From a virus, in IMG/VR virus record IMGVR_UViG_3300021959_000296, positions 1 through 28,050 of that record: a DNA stretch of 28,050 nucleotides; one strand, 5' to 3'. How positions within the stretch are numbered: the first letter of the stretch is position 1; every line of letters begins with the position of its first letter. The notes beneath the pieces were generated by a model. It was not told where the DNA came from. It did no database searches and saw only the letters and a list, made by a program, of their open reading frames with translations. Shown here piece after piece: positions 4,982 through 12,408 of this stretch. Position numbers and translations under genes: made by a program.

Positions 4982-5733
4982 AATACGTGTCTATGCCAAT
5001 CCTTGTCAAACCATTTAGTTATTAGTTCTTCTTGTCTAATATATCCATTGGTCTCTAAACTCTTAATTGCGCTTACATGAATTAACTGCTTATCTGCTAA
5101 CTCATACAAACTTGTTTTTGGATCCAGCGGATCTCCAGATTTATATACCGCCGCATGAATCCACGGAACATAATCGTGTGCTTCAACTTTAAAATATGCG
5201 TCATTGCAATCAAAACCACACACCGCTAACATATACATCAAGTTAATAATGTTGTGTGAATATAGTGTTCCGTTGTGAACACGAAAATGTATTTTGTTGT
5301 TGACATATCCTGCATACTGTGGCATGACAATAACTAGCATGCCATCTTTGACCATCATTTTGTTCCAGTTGCGAAGTGTTTGCAAAGGATTGATAGCATA
5401 TTGGAATGCGTTATGACTCCATAATAAATCAATTTTACTTCCAACAACTCCTTCGTTTTCAAAGTCGTTGGTTATTTGTTTAATGTTTGGTAATTTTTTT
5501 ACTTCTAAATCTAATGCATCATTTATGTCAACACAAACTACATTATAATTTCTAGGTTCGGCTTTGTCGTCTCTGGTTGTTAGTGTTGCCCACCATCGAG
5601 CATCCAGCCCAGCACCGCATCCAAAGTCTGCAATATTATTGATGCTATCTAAGAAAGAATCGTATTGATATATTTGATTAAGTGTTTTAAGACTATGCAG
5701 GTGACTTTGCTGAGGGCTTATAAATTGATCCAT
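4978..5733 (-). CDS. Class I SAM-dependent methyltransferase
   Basis: 251 aa starting MDQFISPQQSHLHSL. Motif I is IADFGCGAGLDARWW (34-48), the glycine-rich SAM loop; motif II is the acidic CVDIND; a motif IV-like LLWSHNAFQYAI and a motif V/VI-like DGMLVIVMPQ complete the Rossmann fold. The C-terminal 90 residues are unassigned and may select the substrate. This is the general small-molecule methyltransferase type; it lacks the NPPY/DPPY motif of DNA adenine enzymes and the PC motif of DNA cytosine enzymes, so DNA methylation is unlikely. Immediate coupling to the nucleotidyltransferase-cupin gene points to a shared pathway, perhaps modification of a sugar or nucleotide. The 5' end overlaps the preceding gene by 41 bases. 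Confidence 0.85.
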   Translation of the reverse strand: MDQFISPQQSHLHSLKTLNQIYQYDSFLDSINNIADFGCGAGLDARWWATLTTRDDKAEPRNYNVVCVDINDALDLEVKKLPNIKQITNDFENEGVVGSKIDLLWSHNAFQYAINPLQTLRNWNKMMVKDGMLVIVMPQYAGYVNNKIHFRVHNGTLYSHNIINLMYMLAVCGFDCNDAYFKVEAHDYVPWIHAAVYKSGDPLDPKTSLYELADKQLIHVSAIKSLETNGYIRQEELITKWFDKDWHRHVL

Positions 5734-5983
5734 GTTTGAGAATATCCAATGTTACTTGTTTACTATAATTATCTAGTTTGGATCCAAACTTTTGATTTAA
5801 TTTATTGATGCTATCTTTATCATCATCGAACAGTGTAAGTTGTCTAAGTTGTAGTGCATACATGTCAAGTTCTGTCTGCCAACGCTGTAGTTTAAACATG
5901 TCCTGCCATTCTGCTTTGGGTTTAGCTTCACGCAATGCTTCCCAACGATCTAGGTTTTTTCTAATACTATTGGAGTGTAACAT
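5693..5983 (-). CDS. Unknown 96-aa charged protein
   Basis: Starts MLHSNSIRKNLDRWEALR; the ATG at 5983 has GGAAG just upstream. It is rich in Lys, Asp, Gln and Leu and predicted largely alpha-helical (QRWQTELDMYALQLRQL), with no domain I recognise. It overlaps the probable uvsY gene by 17 bases and the methyltransferase gene by 41 bases, an unusually long overlap even for a phage, so translation is likely coupled on both sides. Confidence 0.7.
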   Translation of the reverse strand: MLHSNSIRKNLDRWEALREAKPKAEWQDMFKLQRWQTELDMYALQLRQLTLFDDDKDSINKLNQKFGSKLDNYSKQVTLDILKHGSIYKPSAKSPA

Positions 5984-6422
5984 CTTCCATGCCCGCCGTG
6001 CGTAGTTTTACAATATGTCCGAGCATCCATTGCTTGTTATCCAATCCTTTGTGTATACCTAACCACTTGTTTCGCAACAAGCTCACTTCATTGATAAGAG
6101 TTTCAAAGTCAATAACTTCATCTTCGCCGTCAACATACTTCTCAGCATCTCTACTACTTAATGCCCGTGAGTACTTTTCTAAATATTTCTGAAAATGTTT
6201 ACGACGTATTTTACGTAGCTGTATATTGAGAAATTCGAGCACCGCTTCAATCTCTTGTAGTTGATTAAAACGGTGCTCGGTAATTCCTGGCATTTCTTTT
6301 AAGTTAATTTCAATGATTCCTGATATACTAGCATCTTTACGAGCTTTCTGAAGTTCAGCTTCATAGTATGCTATAAAGTTAGGAAGTTCAGCTAAATCAT
6401 TGACTACTTTATTATACCACAT
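5967..6422 (-). CDS. uvsY: Probable UvsY-like recombination mediator
   Basis: 151 aa, almost wholly helical and charged, starting MWYNKVVNDLAELPNF. T4 UvsY (137 aa) loads UvsX onto gp32-coated single-stranded DNA. Points of resemblance are length, a central basic helix (LRKIRRKHFQKYLEKYSRAL), an acidic linker after it, and a C-terminal helix pair ending KQWMLGHIVKLRTAG, comparable in layout to the GFAIKHIQDMRAF end of T4 UvsY. Its place in the same transcription unit just downstream of uvsX supports the role. The similarity is by eye and weak; it could instead be another helical replication accessory. No clear ribosome binding site is seen; the preceding gene ends 8 bases upstream. Confidence 0.6.
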   Translation of the reverse strand: MWYNKVVNDLAELPNFIAYYEAELQKARKDASISGIIEINLKEMPGITEHRFNQLQEIEAVLEFLNIQLRKIRRKHFQKYLEKYSRALSSRDAEKYVDGEDEVIDFETLINEVSLLRNKWLGIHKGLDNKQWMLGHIVKLRTAGMEDVTLQ

Positions 6423-6430
6423 AGATTAAT

Positions 6431-6679
6431 TCAGTCTTCGTAATCCCAGTTCATTTCATCTTCGTCATCCGCATAATCTTCAAAGTCATAATCATCATAT
6501 GCACTTTTAAGATATTCGCAATTTGTTGATGACACAAAATCTTGTAAATCACGTTCGTCTATTGTATCAACGAGTAAACCCATTAAATGATCTGCGGCAC
6601 CTTGACGGTTTGCTGCCGGAACATAATCTAATAGAATATTGTAAGTTGTTACCAGACTATCCATGTCAATATCGCTCAT
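6431..6679 (-). CDS. Small very acidic protein downstream of uvsX
   Basis: 82 aa starting MSDIDMDSLVTTYNILLDY. I chose ATG 6679 because AGAGGT, inside the last codons of uvsX, lies at proper spacing; the longer version from TTG 6697 would overlap uvsX without a better signal. The C-terminal third is strongly acidic and aromatic (YDDYDFEDYADDEDEMNWDYED), like DNA mimics or single-stranded-DNA-binding-protein tails. The N-terminal part has hydrophobic helices. I recognise no family. Its start lies one base past the uvsX stop, so it is coupled to recombinase translation and may modulate a DNA-binding partner; that is inference. Confidence 0.7.
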   Translation of the reverse strand: MSDIDMDSLVTTYNILLDYVPAANRQGAADHLMGLLVDTIDERDLQDFVSSTNCEYLKSAYDDYDFEDYADDEDEMNWDYED

Positions 6680-6680
6680 A

Positions 6681-7751
6681 TTATACCTCTTGTTCAACGA
6701 CCTCTTCAGGTTCAGTATCTACCTCTAGGACAATAGGCTCTCGATAATTTTGCATTATGGAGTCTAAGCATCCGTCGGTATTACGTTCCCAGGCTTTGCG
6801 ATACTGTTTTACTTCAGTACCATCTACCAAGTCGTATTTAAGCATGTTACCAGATTTTTGCAACATGCCTTTCTTTTCAAACAAGTCTACTAGGCCGCTG
6901 TAAGGATCCATACCTGTTTCGTATGGAATCTTAACCTGGACTGCTTCGAAAGGTTTTGCATAACGAGTTTTCATAACTTTACAAGCGGCACGAATACCAT
7001 TCACATCGCTTACTTTGTTGCCATCTTCGTCTTCTTTGAGCTTGAGCTTACGCATAGCAACCACAATACTTGATGCATACACAAAGCCTTGTCCGCCCGA
7101 GATCTTATCATCTGGATCAAACATATCTTGTGAAGCATATGTATGGTTAGTACACACCATGCCAACGTTGTGCGATCCAAACATATTAACACAGTTGCGT
7201 ACCAATGCTGTTAGTGCTTTGGGCTTACGACCCATGTCGCCTTTAAGATCGCCCTTGTCAAATTGATCTACGTCAGTAGGTGTGAGCAACATACCCAAGC
7301 TATCAATAACAAACAATACCTTGGGTCGTTCTTCTTCAGACATACTCTTGTAGTCTGCCATGAACGTGCTAATAGTTTTGGCAACGTCGTCAATCATGCT
7401 CATGCTTAGTTTTAGCAGTTTGCTCTCGTCTGTGTCAACACCTAGAGCATGTAGCCATGCTTCATCTAGTGCGTTTTCACTATCAATGAGAACAACAAAA
7501 ATGCCTTGCTCTTGAGCATTCTTAACAATGTTGCCGGAGACAAAGTAACTTTTGCCAGCGCCGCTCTCGCCAGCAAATACAGTTACCTTACCCATAGGAA
7601 CTCCCTTGTCAAACTCTCCGCTGACAAGATAATTTAGTGCATAGTTTCCTGTTGAGATCCAATCTGTAGGATCATGGAAACCAATAGTCAATCCGTTGAT
7701 TGACTTTGTAATGTCTTTACGAAATTTACTTACGTCAAATGGTTTAGCCAT
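6681..7751 (-). CDS. uvsX: UvsX RecA-like recombinase
   Basis: 356 aa, starting MAKPFDVSKFRKDI; T4 UvsX is 391 aa. Walker A GESGAGKS (61-68), Walker B VLFVIDS (145-151), and a RecA L2-type region with CTNHTYASQDMF and SGGQGFVYASS identify the RecA/UvsX core. It forms ATP-dependent filaments on single-stranded DNA for strand exchange, recombination-dependent replication and repair, with UvsY and gp32 as partners. The glutamate/valine-rich C-terminus (TEPEEVVEQEV) is a normal acidic tail. The ribosome binding site AAGGTGAG precedes the ATG. The 5' leader contains the structured element at 7778-7859, which may control its expression separately from gene 32 just upstream. Confidence 0.95.
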   Translation of the reverse strand: MAKPFDVSKFRKDITKSINGLTIGFHDPTDWISTGNYALNYLVSGEFDKGVPMGKVTVFAGESGAGKSYFVSGNIVKNAQEQGIFVVLIDSENALDEAWLHALGVDTDESKLLKLSMSMIDDVAKTISTFMADYKSMSEEERPKVLFVIDSLGMLLTPTDVDQFDKGDLKGDMGRKPKALTALVRNCVNMFGSHNVGMVCTNHTYASQDMFDPDDKISGGQGFVYASSIVVAMRKLKLKEDEDGNKVSDVNGIRAACKVMKTRYAKPFEAVQVKIPYETGMDPYSGLVDLFEKKGMLQKSGNMLKYDLVDGTEVKQYRKAWERNTDGCLDSIMQNYREPIVLEVDTEPEEVVEQEV

Positions 7752-7777
7752 ATTTTCTCACCTTATTAAAAAGAAAA

Positions 7778-7859
7778 GATGGGGGATATCAAACCCTAGG
7801 GTCACTGTATCATTTAGCACTCTACACCAACACTAAAGTTGGAATGACAGAGCCCCATC
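7778..7859 (-). ncRNA. Candidate structured RNA between gene 32 and uvsX
   Basis: On the - strand an outer stem GATGGGG (7859-7853) / CCCCATC (7784-7778) encloses about 68 nt. Inside, CTGTCATT pairs with AATG-AT-ACAG (8 bp with a 2-nt bulge), itself capped by hairpin CCAAC/GTTGG (7828-7843), followed by a small ACCCTAGGGT palindrome. Directly after the outer stem comes TTTTCTTTTT, so the whole could act as a terminator or attenuator ahead of uvsX, or as a protein-binding leader. There is no ORF here. Folded by eye only. Confidence 0.5.
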
Positions 7860-7870
7860 ATACTGCTCAC

Positions 7871-7890
7871 GCTTCTATTTAATTAGAAGC
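7871..7890 (-). other. Hairpin at the 3' end of gene 32
   Basis: Perfect GCTTCTA (7871-7877) / TAGAAGC (7884-7890) with a 6-base loop containing the TAA stop of gene 32. No T run follows, so it is more likely an mRNA-end stabiliser or translation boundary than an intrinsic terminator. Confidence 0.55.
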
Positions 7891-8868
7891 CTGTCTACTA
7901 CGAATCATTGCGAGGATGTCTTCAGTCCTCTTAGAGGATCCGCTATCTTCAGTAACAGGGGCAACCTCTGCTACTGGTGCTTCTGCGACAGCCGACTCAG
8001 TTTGTTCAACTTGAGCTGGAGCAGGTGTAGGTGCTGGTGCTGGAGCCGGTGTAGAGCTCTCAGAAGCTTTTGCTCCACCACCTACAAATCCGTTGGGCTT
8101 GTAATAACTTGCCCAACGGTCCGGATCATATGCTTGACCATCAACTGATGCTTCAAACATTTCTACTAGAACCTTAAGGTCTGTTTCGTTTGGTTTTTTA
8201 GGTAAGAAATCAGCAAGATTATGAAGACCGTACTGATCAACTGCCGCACGTTCTACTTCGGTGAGTGCAGTTTCCTTACGAGCATACTTGGAAGTACTGT
8301 AGTCAGCATATCCACCCTTGCTGGTCTTAATAACACTAAAGTCTAGACCACGCTCGTAATCAGTTGGAAGTTCTTCCATCTCTGGGTCCATCAAAGCCGC
8401 TTTAACAATGTTAAAGATCTGAGGACTAATAATAAACCTACGGATTGGGTTCTCAGGCGTTGAGTCGTCTGCTAGAGAGCTTTCACGTACAAAGCCCTGG
8501 AACAAGTAAGAACGCTTCTTCCAGTACTTGCGACCCATTTCCTCAAGACTTGCGTCTTTGAACCATGTACGTACTTCTGCAAGAATAGGACAAGAGTCGC
8601 CCCACATTTCTACGCAAGGTACCTGCACAATCTGAGGTTTGCTGTTAACGTCTCCTTTGATTCCATTGAATGGAAGTCGAATCATGTTACGCTCTACCCA
8701 AAAGAAATCGTTCTTTGAGTCTGCGTCTGGAAGGAAACGGATTCGGGAAGTTGTACCCTCTGGGATATTCCAATGAGGGAAAATGGCGTTGTCGCCACCT
8801 GTTGTGCTACCGCTTGTGCGGTTTTCTTGAGCCTGAAGTTTTGCTCGGATTTCAGCCAATGTAGCCAT
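7879..8868 (-). CDS. gp32: gp32 single-stranded DNA-binding protein
   Basis: 329 aa; T4 gp32 is 301. The N-terminus MATLAEIRAKLQAQE is the cooperativity helix. The core has PHWNIPEGTTSRIRFLPD, the zinc-region VQVPCVEMWGDSCPIL, then aromatic/basic strands such as YWKKRSYLFQGFV that contact DNA. Only two cysteines (C85, C93) are seen where T4 has a His and three Cys, so the zinc finger is altered or absent. The C-terminal tail is a Pro/Ala linker (APAPAPTPAPA), then an acidic stretch, ending in a basic helix (EDILAMIRSRQASN) in place of T4's purely acidic end. It coats single-stranded DNA during replication and recombination and partners UvsX/UvsY. AAAGGAG precedes the ATG. Confidence 0.95.
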   Translation of the reverse strand: MATLAEIRAKLQAQENRTSGSTTGGDNAIFPHWNIPEGTTSRIRFLPDADSKNDFFWVERNMIRLPFNGIKGDVNSKPQIVQVPCVEMWGDSCPILAEVRTWFKDASLEEMGRKYWKKRSYLFQGFVRESSLADDSTPENPIRRFIISPQIFNIVKAALMDPEMEELPTDYERGLDFSVIKTSKGGYADYSTSKYARKETALTEVERAAVDQYGLHNLADFLPKKPNETDLKVLVEMFEASVDGQAYDPDRWASYYKPNGFVGGGAKASESSTPAPAPAPTPAPAQVEQTESAVAEAPVAEVAPVTEDSGSSKRTEDILAMIRSRQASN

Positions 8869-8926
8869 AATGTTTTCTCCTTTAATGTGCCATAATGTTT
8901 GCTTGTTTGCCTAAGCACATACACAC

Positions 8927-8955
8927 AGTATATGCTAGTTTTATTTAGCAGTCAA
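8927..8955 (-). promoter_or_regulatory. Sigma70-type promoter for gene 32
   Basis: On the - strand: TTGACT (8955-8950), 17-bp spacer, TATACT (8932-8927). Both boxes are 5/6 matches at ideal spacing. It lies about 60 bases upstream of the gene 32 ATG, in the only gap between gene 32 and the 587-aa gene, so gene 32 can be made early by host polymerase. Confidence 0.85.
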
Positions 8956-8986
8956 AGGGAAATTTTACCAAAAAGTTAGTTTTGAG

Positions 8987-10750
8987 TTATTTGGAAAGGC
9001 CAGCTAACTTACGTAAACCAGTTAATTCTTTTTCTGAGTAATCTTTTGAACTTAGCTGTACTGATTTTGCTTTGGGCATTGCCTTGGCTATATTTTCAGC
9101 TGACTTTTTAATCTCAGCTTGAGCATACTTAGCAATATCATTACCCATGGAAGAAACGTTTACAGATTCTGCTGGTTCTTCAGCTGGTGCCTCTGCATCT
9201 GCTGGTTCTTCAGCTGGTGCCTCTGCATCTGCTGGTTCCTCTGCATCTGCTGGTTCTTCAGCTTCGGGTTTCCAAGTTTTTAGGTATTCAAATATTTTAG
9301 CCATTGATTCTTCAATGTCTCTGCTTACTGATGCATTACCAGTAACTATGTCTTTGTGTACTTTAGTAAACCATTTTACAATAGTTGGGCGAGCATCAGC
9401 TTCTGGACCTTTAACCTCTGCTAGTTCATACAAGTTATCAAAAAGTTCATCGTCGCCAAAAATGTCATACATTGCAGATGTAGCATCGTTGCCTTCAGGA
9501 CCAAACTGGATTGGTTTAGCAAAGATACGCTTAAACTTTTCAACATCTTCGTCGCTCTCGGGCAATGCCCAAGTACCTTCGGTTATTTCTGATTCGTTGT
9601 AGTTTGTTTGCGATAGAGTATTCATATCACTACCAAAGTTTGAAAATGCCTGGGCAGATACTGATAGCATATTCCGATTTGATGTAGTTGGTGCAATGAC
9701 GCCGCCCTTACCAGATGGCTTTGATTTTCCAAACATCTTTCCTACAGTTTTACCTATTAATCCAGCAAATTCGTTTAAACCTTCTTTTCTTACATAGGCT
9801 TTGTATACAAACGGTAATGCTTCTTCAATGCGTTGATCCAGGAAACGTTTTGTAAAACTATCTTTAAGAGTGTCCTGATCTTCCATTTCAATTGATTCTG
9901 GTGCCATATAGTCTTCCCAAAATGCTTGATAGCCTTTTGGTGTACTCATTCTATCTAAACCCTTACGACATTCGTAATAGCGTTCTCTAGCACATTCAAC
10001 TAGACCAGGAACTTCTTCGCTTTCAAATGCTTCAACGTTACGTGTAGCACGTAGAAACTTGCTTAGATGTTTCATTTCTTCAACTAGTGCATAAATCTCT
10101 TGTGTACGGTCATCTGAGATCATACCACCGTGTGCGATATGTTGTCCTACTGCACGAGCACCTCTTAGATTTGTAAATGGTAATCTAAAACGCTCACCTA
10201 GATTGTTTTCAACAAAAATAACATCAATATTACGACTACGTGCGCCACGCTTATCCTCATCAACTGCTGTGCGATGTCTAATAATTAAACGTGTTTCTCC
10301 TACGTGATCGTAGCTTTTCTTTCTAGTACCGTACATTCTACTTTCCTGAATATCTAATTCACTTGATTTCCAATTGCCATTGTTTGTTTGTTGTTTGATA
10401 TCTCTGAGATTCAAAGAACTGCGATTGATATCTCTGGTATCAAATGTTAGCATGTTTCTTCTAGCAAATCTACGCATTTCTTTTAAAAATGTAAACCAAT
10501 CATCCTGTTCCTCTTTGGTAAGTTTATTGGATAGATCTTTGCTAAAGTAAATCTTTAGTGATTGATCGTCAATGATGCTAACAGTAACATTACCAAAGTT
10601 ATTTCCATCTATACTATAATCAAAATTATAAAAACGTGCTTGTGTTGGGTTGTCTGTAGCTCTAGCATTTTCGTCACCAAGACTTATACGCTCAAAGCGG
10701 CTTCGTAGCTTGTCAAAAAGTGCTTCTGCTATGCTGTCAAGTTCTTTCAT
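8987..10750 (-). CDS. Probable virion or packaging-associated protein, 587 aa
   Basis: Starts MKELDSIAEALFDKLRSRFE. No enzyme motif is recognised. Residues 1-250 look globular and basic (RRFARRNMLTFDTRD; RTAVDEDKRGARSRN); a Gly/Lys/Ser linker follows near residue 340 (GKSKPSGKGG); then a helical domain, an acidic Ala/Glu/Pro repeat (about 495-535, AEEPADAEAPAEEP type), and a basic C-terminus with LRKLAGLSK. The end motif LRKLAGL resembles LKRLAGI at the start of another protein here (14290-14493). Placed directly after gene 17 and before gene 32, it is probably expressed late. Its size and mixed charged/linker structure suit an internal head or structural protein, but I cannot name it. AAAGG lies near the ATG. 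Confidence 0.8.
   Translation of the reverse strand: MKELDSIAEALFDKLRSRFERISLGDENARATDNPTQARFYNFDYSIDGNNFGNVTVSIIDDQSLKIYFSKDLSNKLTKEEQDDWFTFLKEMRRFARRNMLTFDTRDINRSSLNLRDIKQQTNNGNWKSSELDIQESRMYGTRKKSYDHVGETRLIIRHRTAVDEDKRGARSRNIDVIFVENNLGERFRLPFTNLRGARAVGQHIAHGGMISDDRTQEIYALVEEMKHLSKFLRATRNVEAFESEEVPGLVECARERYYECRKGLDRMSTPKGYQAFWEDYMAPESIEMEDQDTLKDSFTKRFLDQRIEEALPFVYKAYVRKEGLNEFAGLIGKTVGKMFGKSKPSGKGGVIAPTTSNRNMLSVSAQAFSNFGSDMNTLSQTNYNESEITEGTWALPESDEDVEKFKRIFAKPIQFGPEGNDATSAMYDIFGDDELFDNLYELAEVKGPEADARPTIVKWFTKVHKDIVTGNASVSRDIEESMAKIFEYLKTWKPEAEEPADAEEPADAEAPAEEPADAEAPAEEPAESVNVSSMGNDIAKYAQAEIKKSAENIAKAMPKAKSVQLSSKDYSEKELTGLRKLAGLSK
9165..9262 (-). repeat. Imperfect 30-bp tandem repeats (Ala/Glu/Pro coding)
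   Basis: About three to four imperfect copies of a 30-bp unit (on the + strand tctgctggttcttcagctgg and what follows it) encode the AEEPADAE-type repeats of the 587-aa protein. Some copies are 15 bp shorter, consistent with slippage. Confidence 0.8.
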
Positions 10751-10754
10751 AGTA

Positions 10755-10763
10755 GTATTTACC
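10755..10763 (-). promoter_or_regulatory. Late-promoter-like GGTAAATAC abutting a start codon
   Basis: Minus-strand GGTAAATAC ends four bases before the ATG at 10750. The overlapping AAAGG could also serve as a Shine-Dalgarno, so this may be a ribosome binding site with an accidental resemblance, or both. Confidence 0.35.
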
Positions 10764-10764
10764 T

Positions 10765-12330
10765 TTAAACCATTATAAAGGGCATTGGCTCAATAAAATC
10801 GTCCATGCTGTCTTTGAGTACATCATCTAGTTCACTGTCAAAATTCTGCATCAACTGTACCATGCGTACAGCCAATAAAGTTGCCATAACTAGATCATCA
10901 TGTTCACCTGGCTTAGCTGAAAAGCTCATACCATGTGCAACAAAACTTTTAAGCTCGCTCATTAGTGCCTTGCTGTTAATTGTGATTCTATCTGTTTCTA
11001 ACAGCATCTTAAACTTACTACACGCCGCCAGTTTTGATTTAGCAGTTGTAGTAAATCCTTTGCGAAATCGTCTTGCGTTGCCTACTTTAGCTGGCTCGCT
11101 TAAAAATATACCACGTATGTTTTCTTCACCAATCTCAGCAATAGTTACAAGTCCTGCTTCGCCAAGTGTATTATTTTCTATACTGTAATATATACGCTCG
11201 CTATGGCCAACAACATCATAAACATAATCAATGATTTCTTTCATAATAACAATTTGGCGTTGTATTGGAGTTTTATTGTGTTTCCATTCAGCAATTTGCA
11301 TCATAGTAGGAACTTCAAATACTTGTATAGCACTATAGTCTCCGCCGGTACCCAGGCTAGGATCTAGTGCAACAACATATTGACAATTTGAATTAGGTTT
11401 TTTAAACCATCTCACTTCACCTTGTTTTTCAACTGGATCTTTTCCTTCTATTTCAAGTAATTTTACCGAGTTAATAAGAGTTTCATCGTAGATAATAGGT
11501 TCGCATTCGTGTTCACGTTTAAATCGTTCATCGCCAATGCTTGCTCGTTCTTGTGTAGCCCACTTATCATCTCTTTCTGGATGTCTATTCCAGCGAGCCA
11601 TATAGCCTTTAAACCCGTTTTGTCCTAGTTCTGTTTTGTTTCCATATTCGTCTTCGGTCTTGTTAGCACCTGTCCATAGTAACCAAAACTGATCTTCGTC
11701 ACTGTTTGGTGTTGAAGTAATAATAGCTTTACCACCTGTTGCTAGTGTTGGGCTAATAGATGTCCAAAACTCTCGAGCAATAGTGTTACGCACAAACGCA
11801 AACTCGTCACAGTATAGCAGTGTAATACTCATACCACGACCAGTAGTTTCAGTGGTTGTTGTGCTTACAATGCGTGAGCCATTTTCAAAGTCAATGCTAC
11901 CTTTGTTGTAGCTGGTAACGCCTGCACGTATGTGATTGGGGCACAGTTCGTAAGCATAGCGAATACGTTGCATGATTTCTTGTGCGCCGGTGTATTTGTG
12001 TGCGGCAATAAGAATAGTTGAATCCGGAACAAACATTGCATACCACAGTAAGTATCCTGCGGCTGTAGTGGTCTTGCCCATTTGTCGTCCAAGCAGGTTA
12101 ATACTGAAACGGTATCCGTGATAGATGTCAATCAGCTCGTCTTGGTAATCAAAAGGGTCATACAGCAAACGTCCTCGAGTAGGATGCTGTATATAGAAAA
12201 AGTTTGATAAAAAATATTTGGCGCCTGTTTTTGAATCAGCACAACGAGCAAACTCTTGTAGCTGATTCGGTGTATAAGTTTCCTGCTTGTGTGCAGGTTT
12301 AATCAGTACGCCTTCTAAACTTTTAGACAT
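10765..12330 (-). CDS. gp17: gp17 terminase large subunit
   Basis: 521 aa; T4 gp17 is 610. The ATPase half has Walker A GRQMGKTT (81-88), Walker B LLYCDE (171-176), and a coupling-type TSTPNS motif (206-211). The RNase H-like nuclease half has D323 in VVALDPSLGTGGDYSAI, E385 in YYSIENN, and the HDD pair at 478-480 (GEHDDLVMA). This is the motor that cuts concatemeric DNA and pumps it into the prohead, with gp16 and the portal as partners. The N-terminus is shorter than in T4. ATG 12330 has AAGGAA upstream at a rather long spacing of about 17 bases. It is separated from the gp16 candidate by some 5 kb of accessory genes, instead of being adjacent as in T4. Confidence 0.95.
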   Translation of the reverse strand: MSKSLEGVLIKPAHKQETYTPNQLQEFARCADSKTGAKYFLSNFFYIQHPTRGRLLYDPFDYQDELIDIYHGYRFSINLLGRQMGKTTTAAGYLLWYAMFVPDSTILIAAHKYTGAQEIMQRIRYAYELCPNHIRAGVTSYNKGSIDFENGSRIVSTTTTETTGRGMSITLLYCDEFAFVRNTIAREFWTSISPTLATGGKAIITSTPNSDEDQFWLLWTGANKTEDEYGNKTELGQNGFKGYMARWNRHPERDDKWATQERASIGDERFKREHECEPIIYDETLINSVKLLEIEGKDPVEKQGEVRWFKKPNSNCQYVVALDPSLGTGGDYSAIQVFEVPTMMQIAEWKHNKTPIQRQIVIMKEIIDYVYDVVGHSERIYYSIENNTLGEAGLVTIAEIGEENIRGIFLSEPAKVGNARRFRKGFTTTAKSKLAACSKFKMLLETDRITINSKALMSELKSFVAHGMSFSAKPGEHDDLVMATLLAVRMVQLMQNFDSELDDVLKDSMDDFIEPMPFIMV

Positions 12331-12356
12331 GTTATTTCGGTTCTAATTTCCTTAGA

Positions 12357-12367
12357 TGCTATATAAT
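12357..12367 (+). promoter_or_regulatory. Probable promoter for the HNH gene
   Basis: TATAAT at 12362-12367 with TG at 12357-12358, an extended -10-like arrangement. No good -35 box is seen. The predicted start leaves a leader of about 35 bases to the ATG at 12409. Confidence 0.45.
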
Positions 12368-12408
12368 ACTGTTACTTATCAAAGTTTTTAAGGGTTATAA
12401 GTATTGTT

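Noticed and set aside
4978-5733. DNA methyltransferase partnered with the possible nuclease at 685-2019
   Set aside because: No DPPY/NPPY or PC catalytic motif, and it is coupled to a sugar-nucleotide-type enzyme, not to the nuclease candidate.
5967-6679. Toxin-antitoxin pair for the small genes after uvsX
   Set aside because: The acidic 82-aa protein lacks an antitoxin DNA-binding domain and its neighbour looks UvsY-like; the order fits replication accessories better.
9147-9602. + strand ORF rich in Ala/Gly/Ser
   Set aside because: It is the reverse reading of the Ala/Glu/Pro repeat in the 587-aa protein, without a ribosome binding site.
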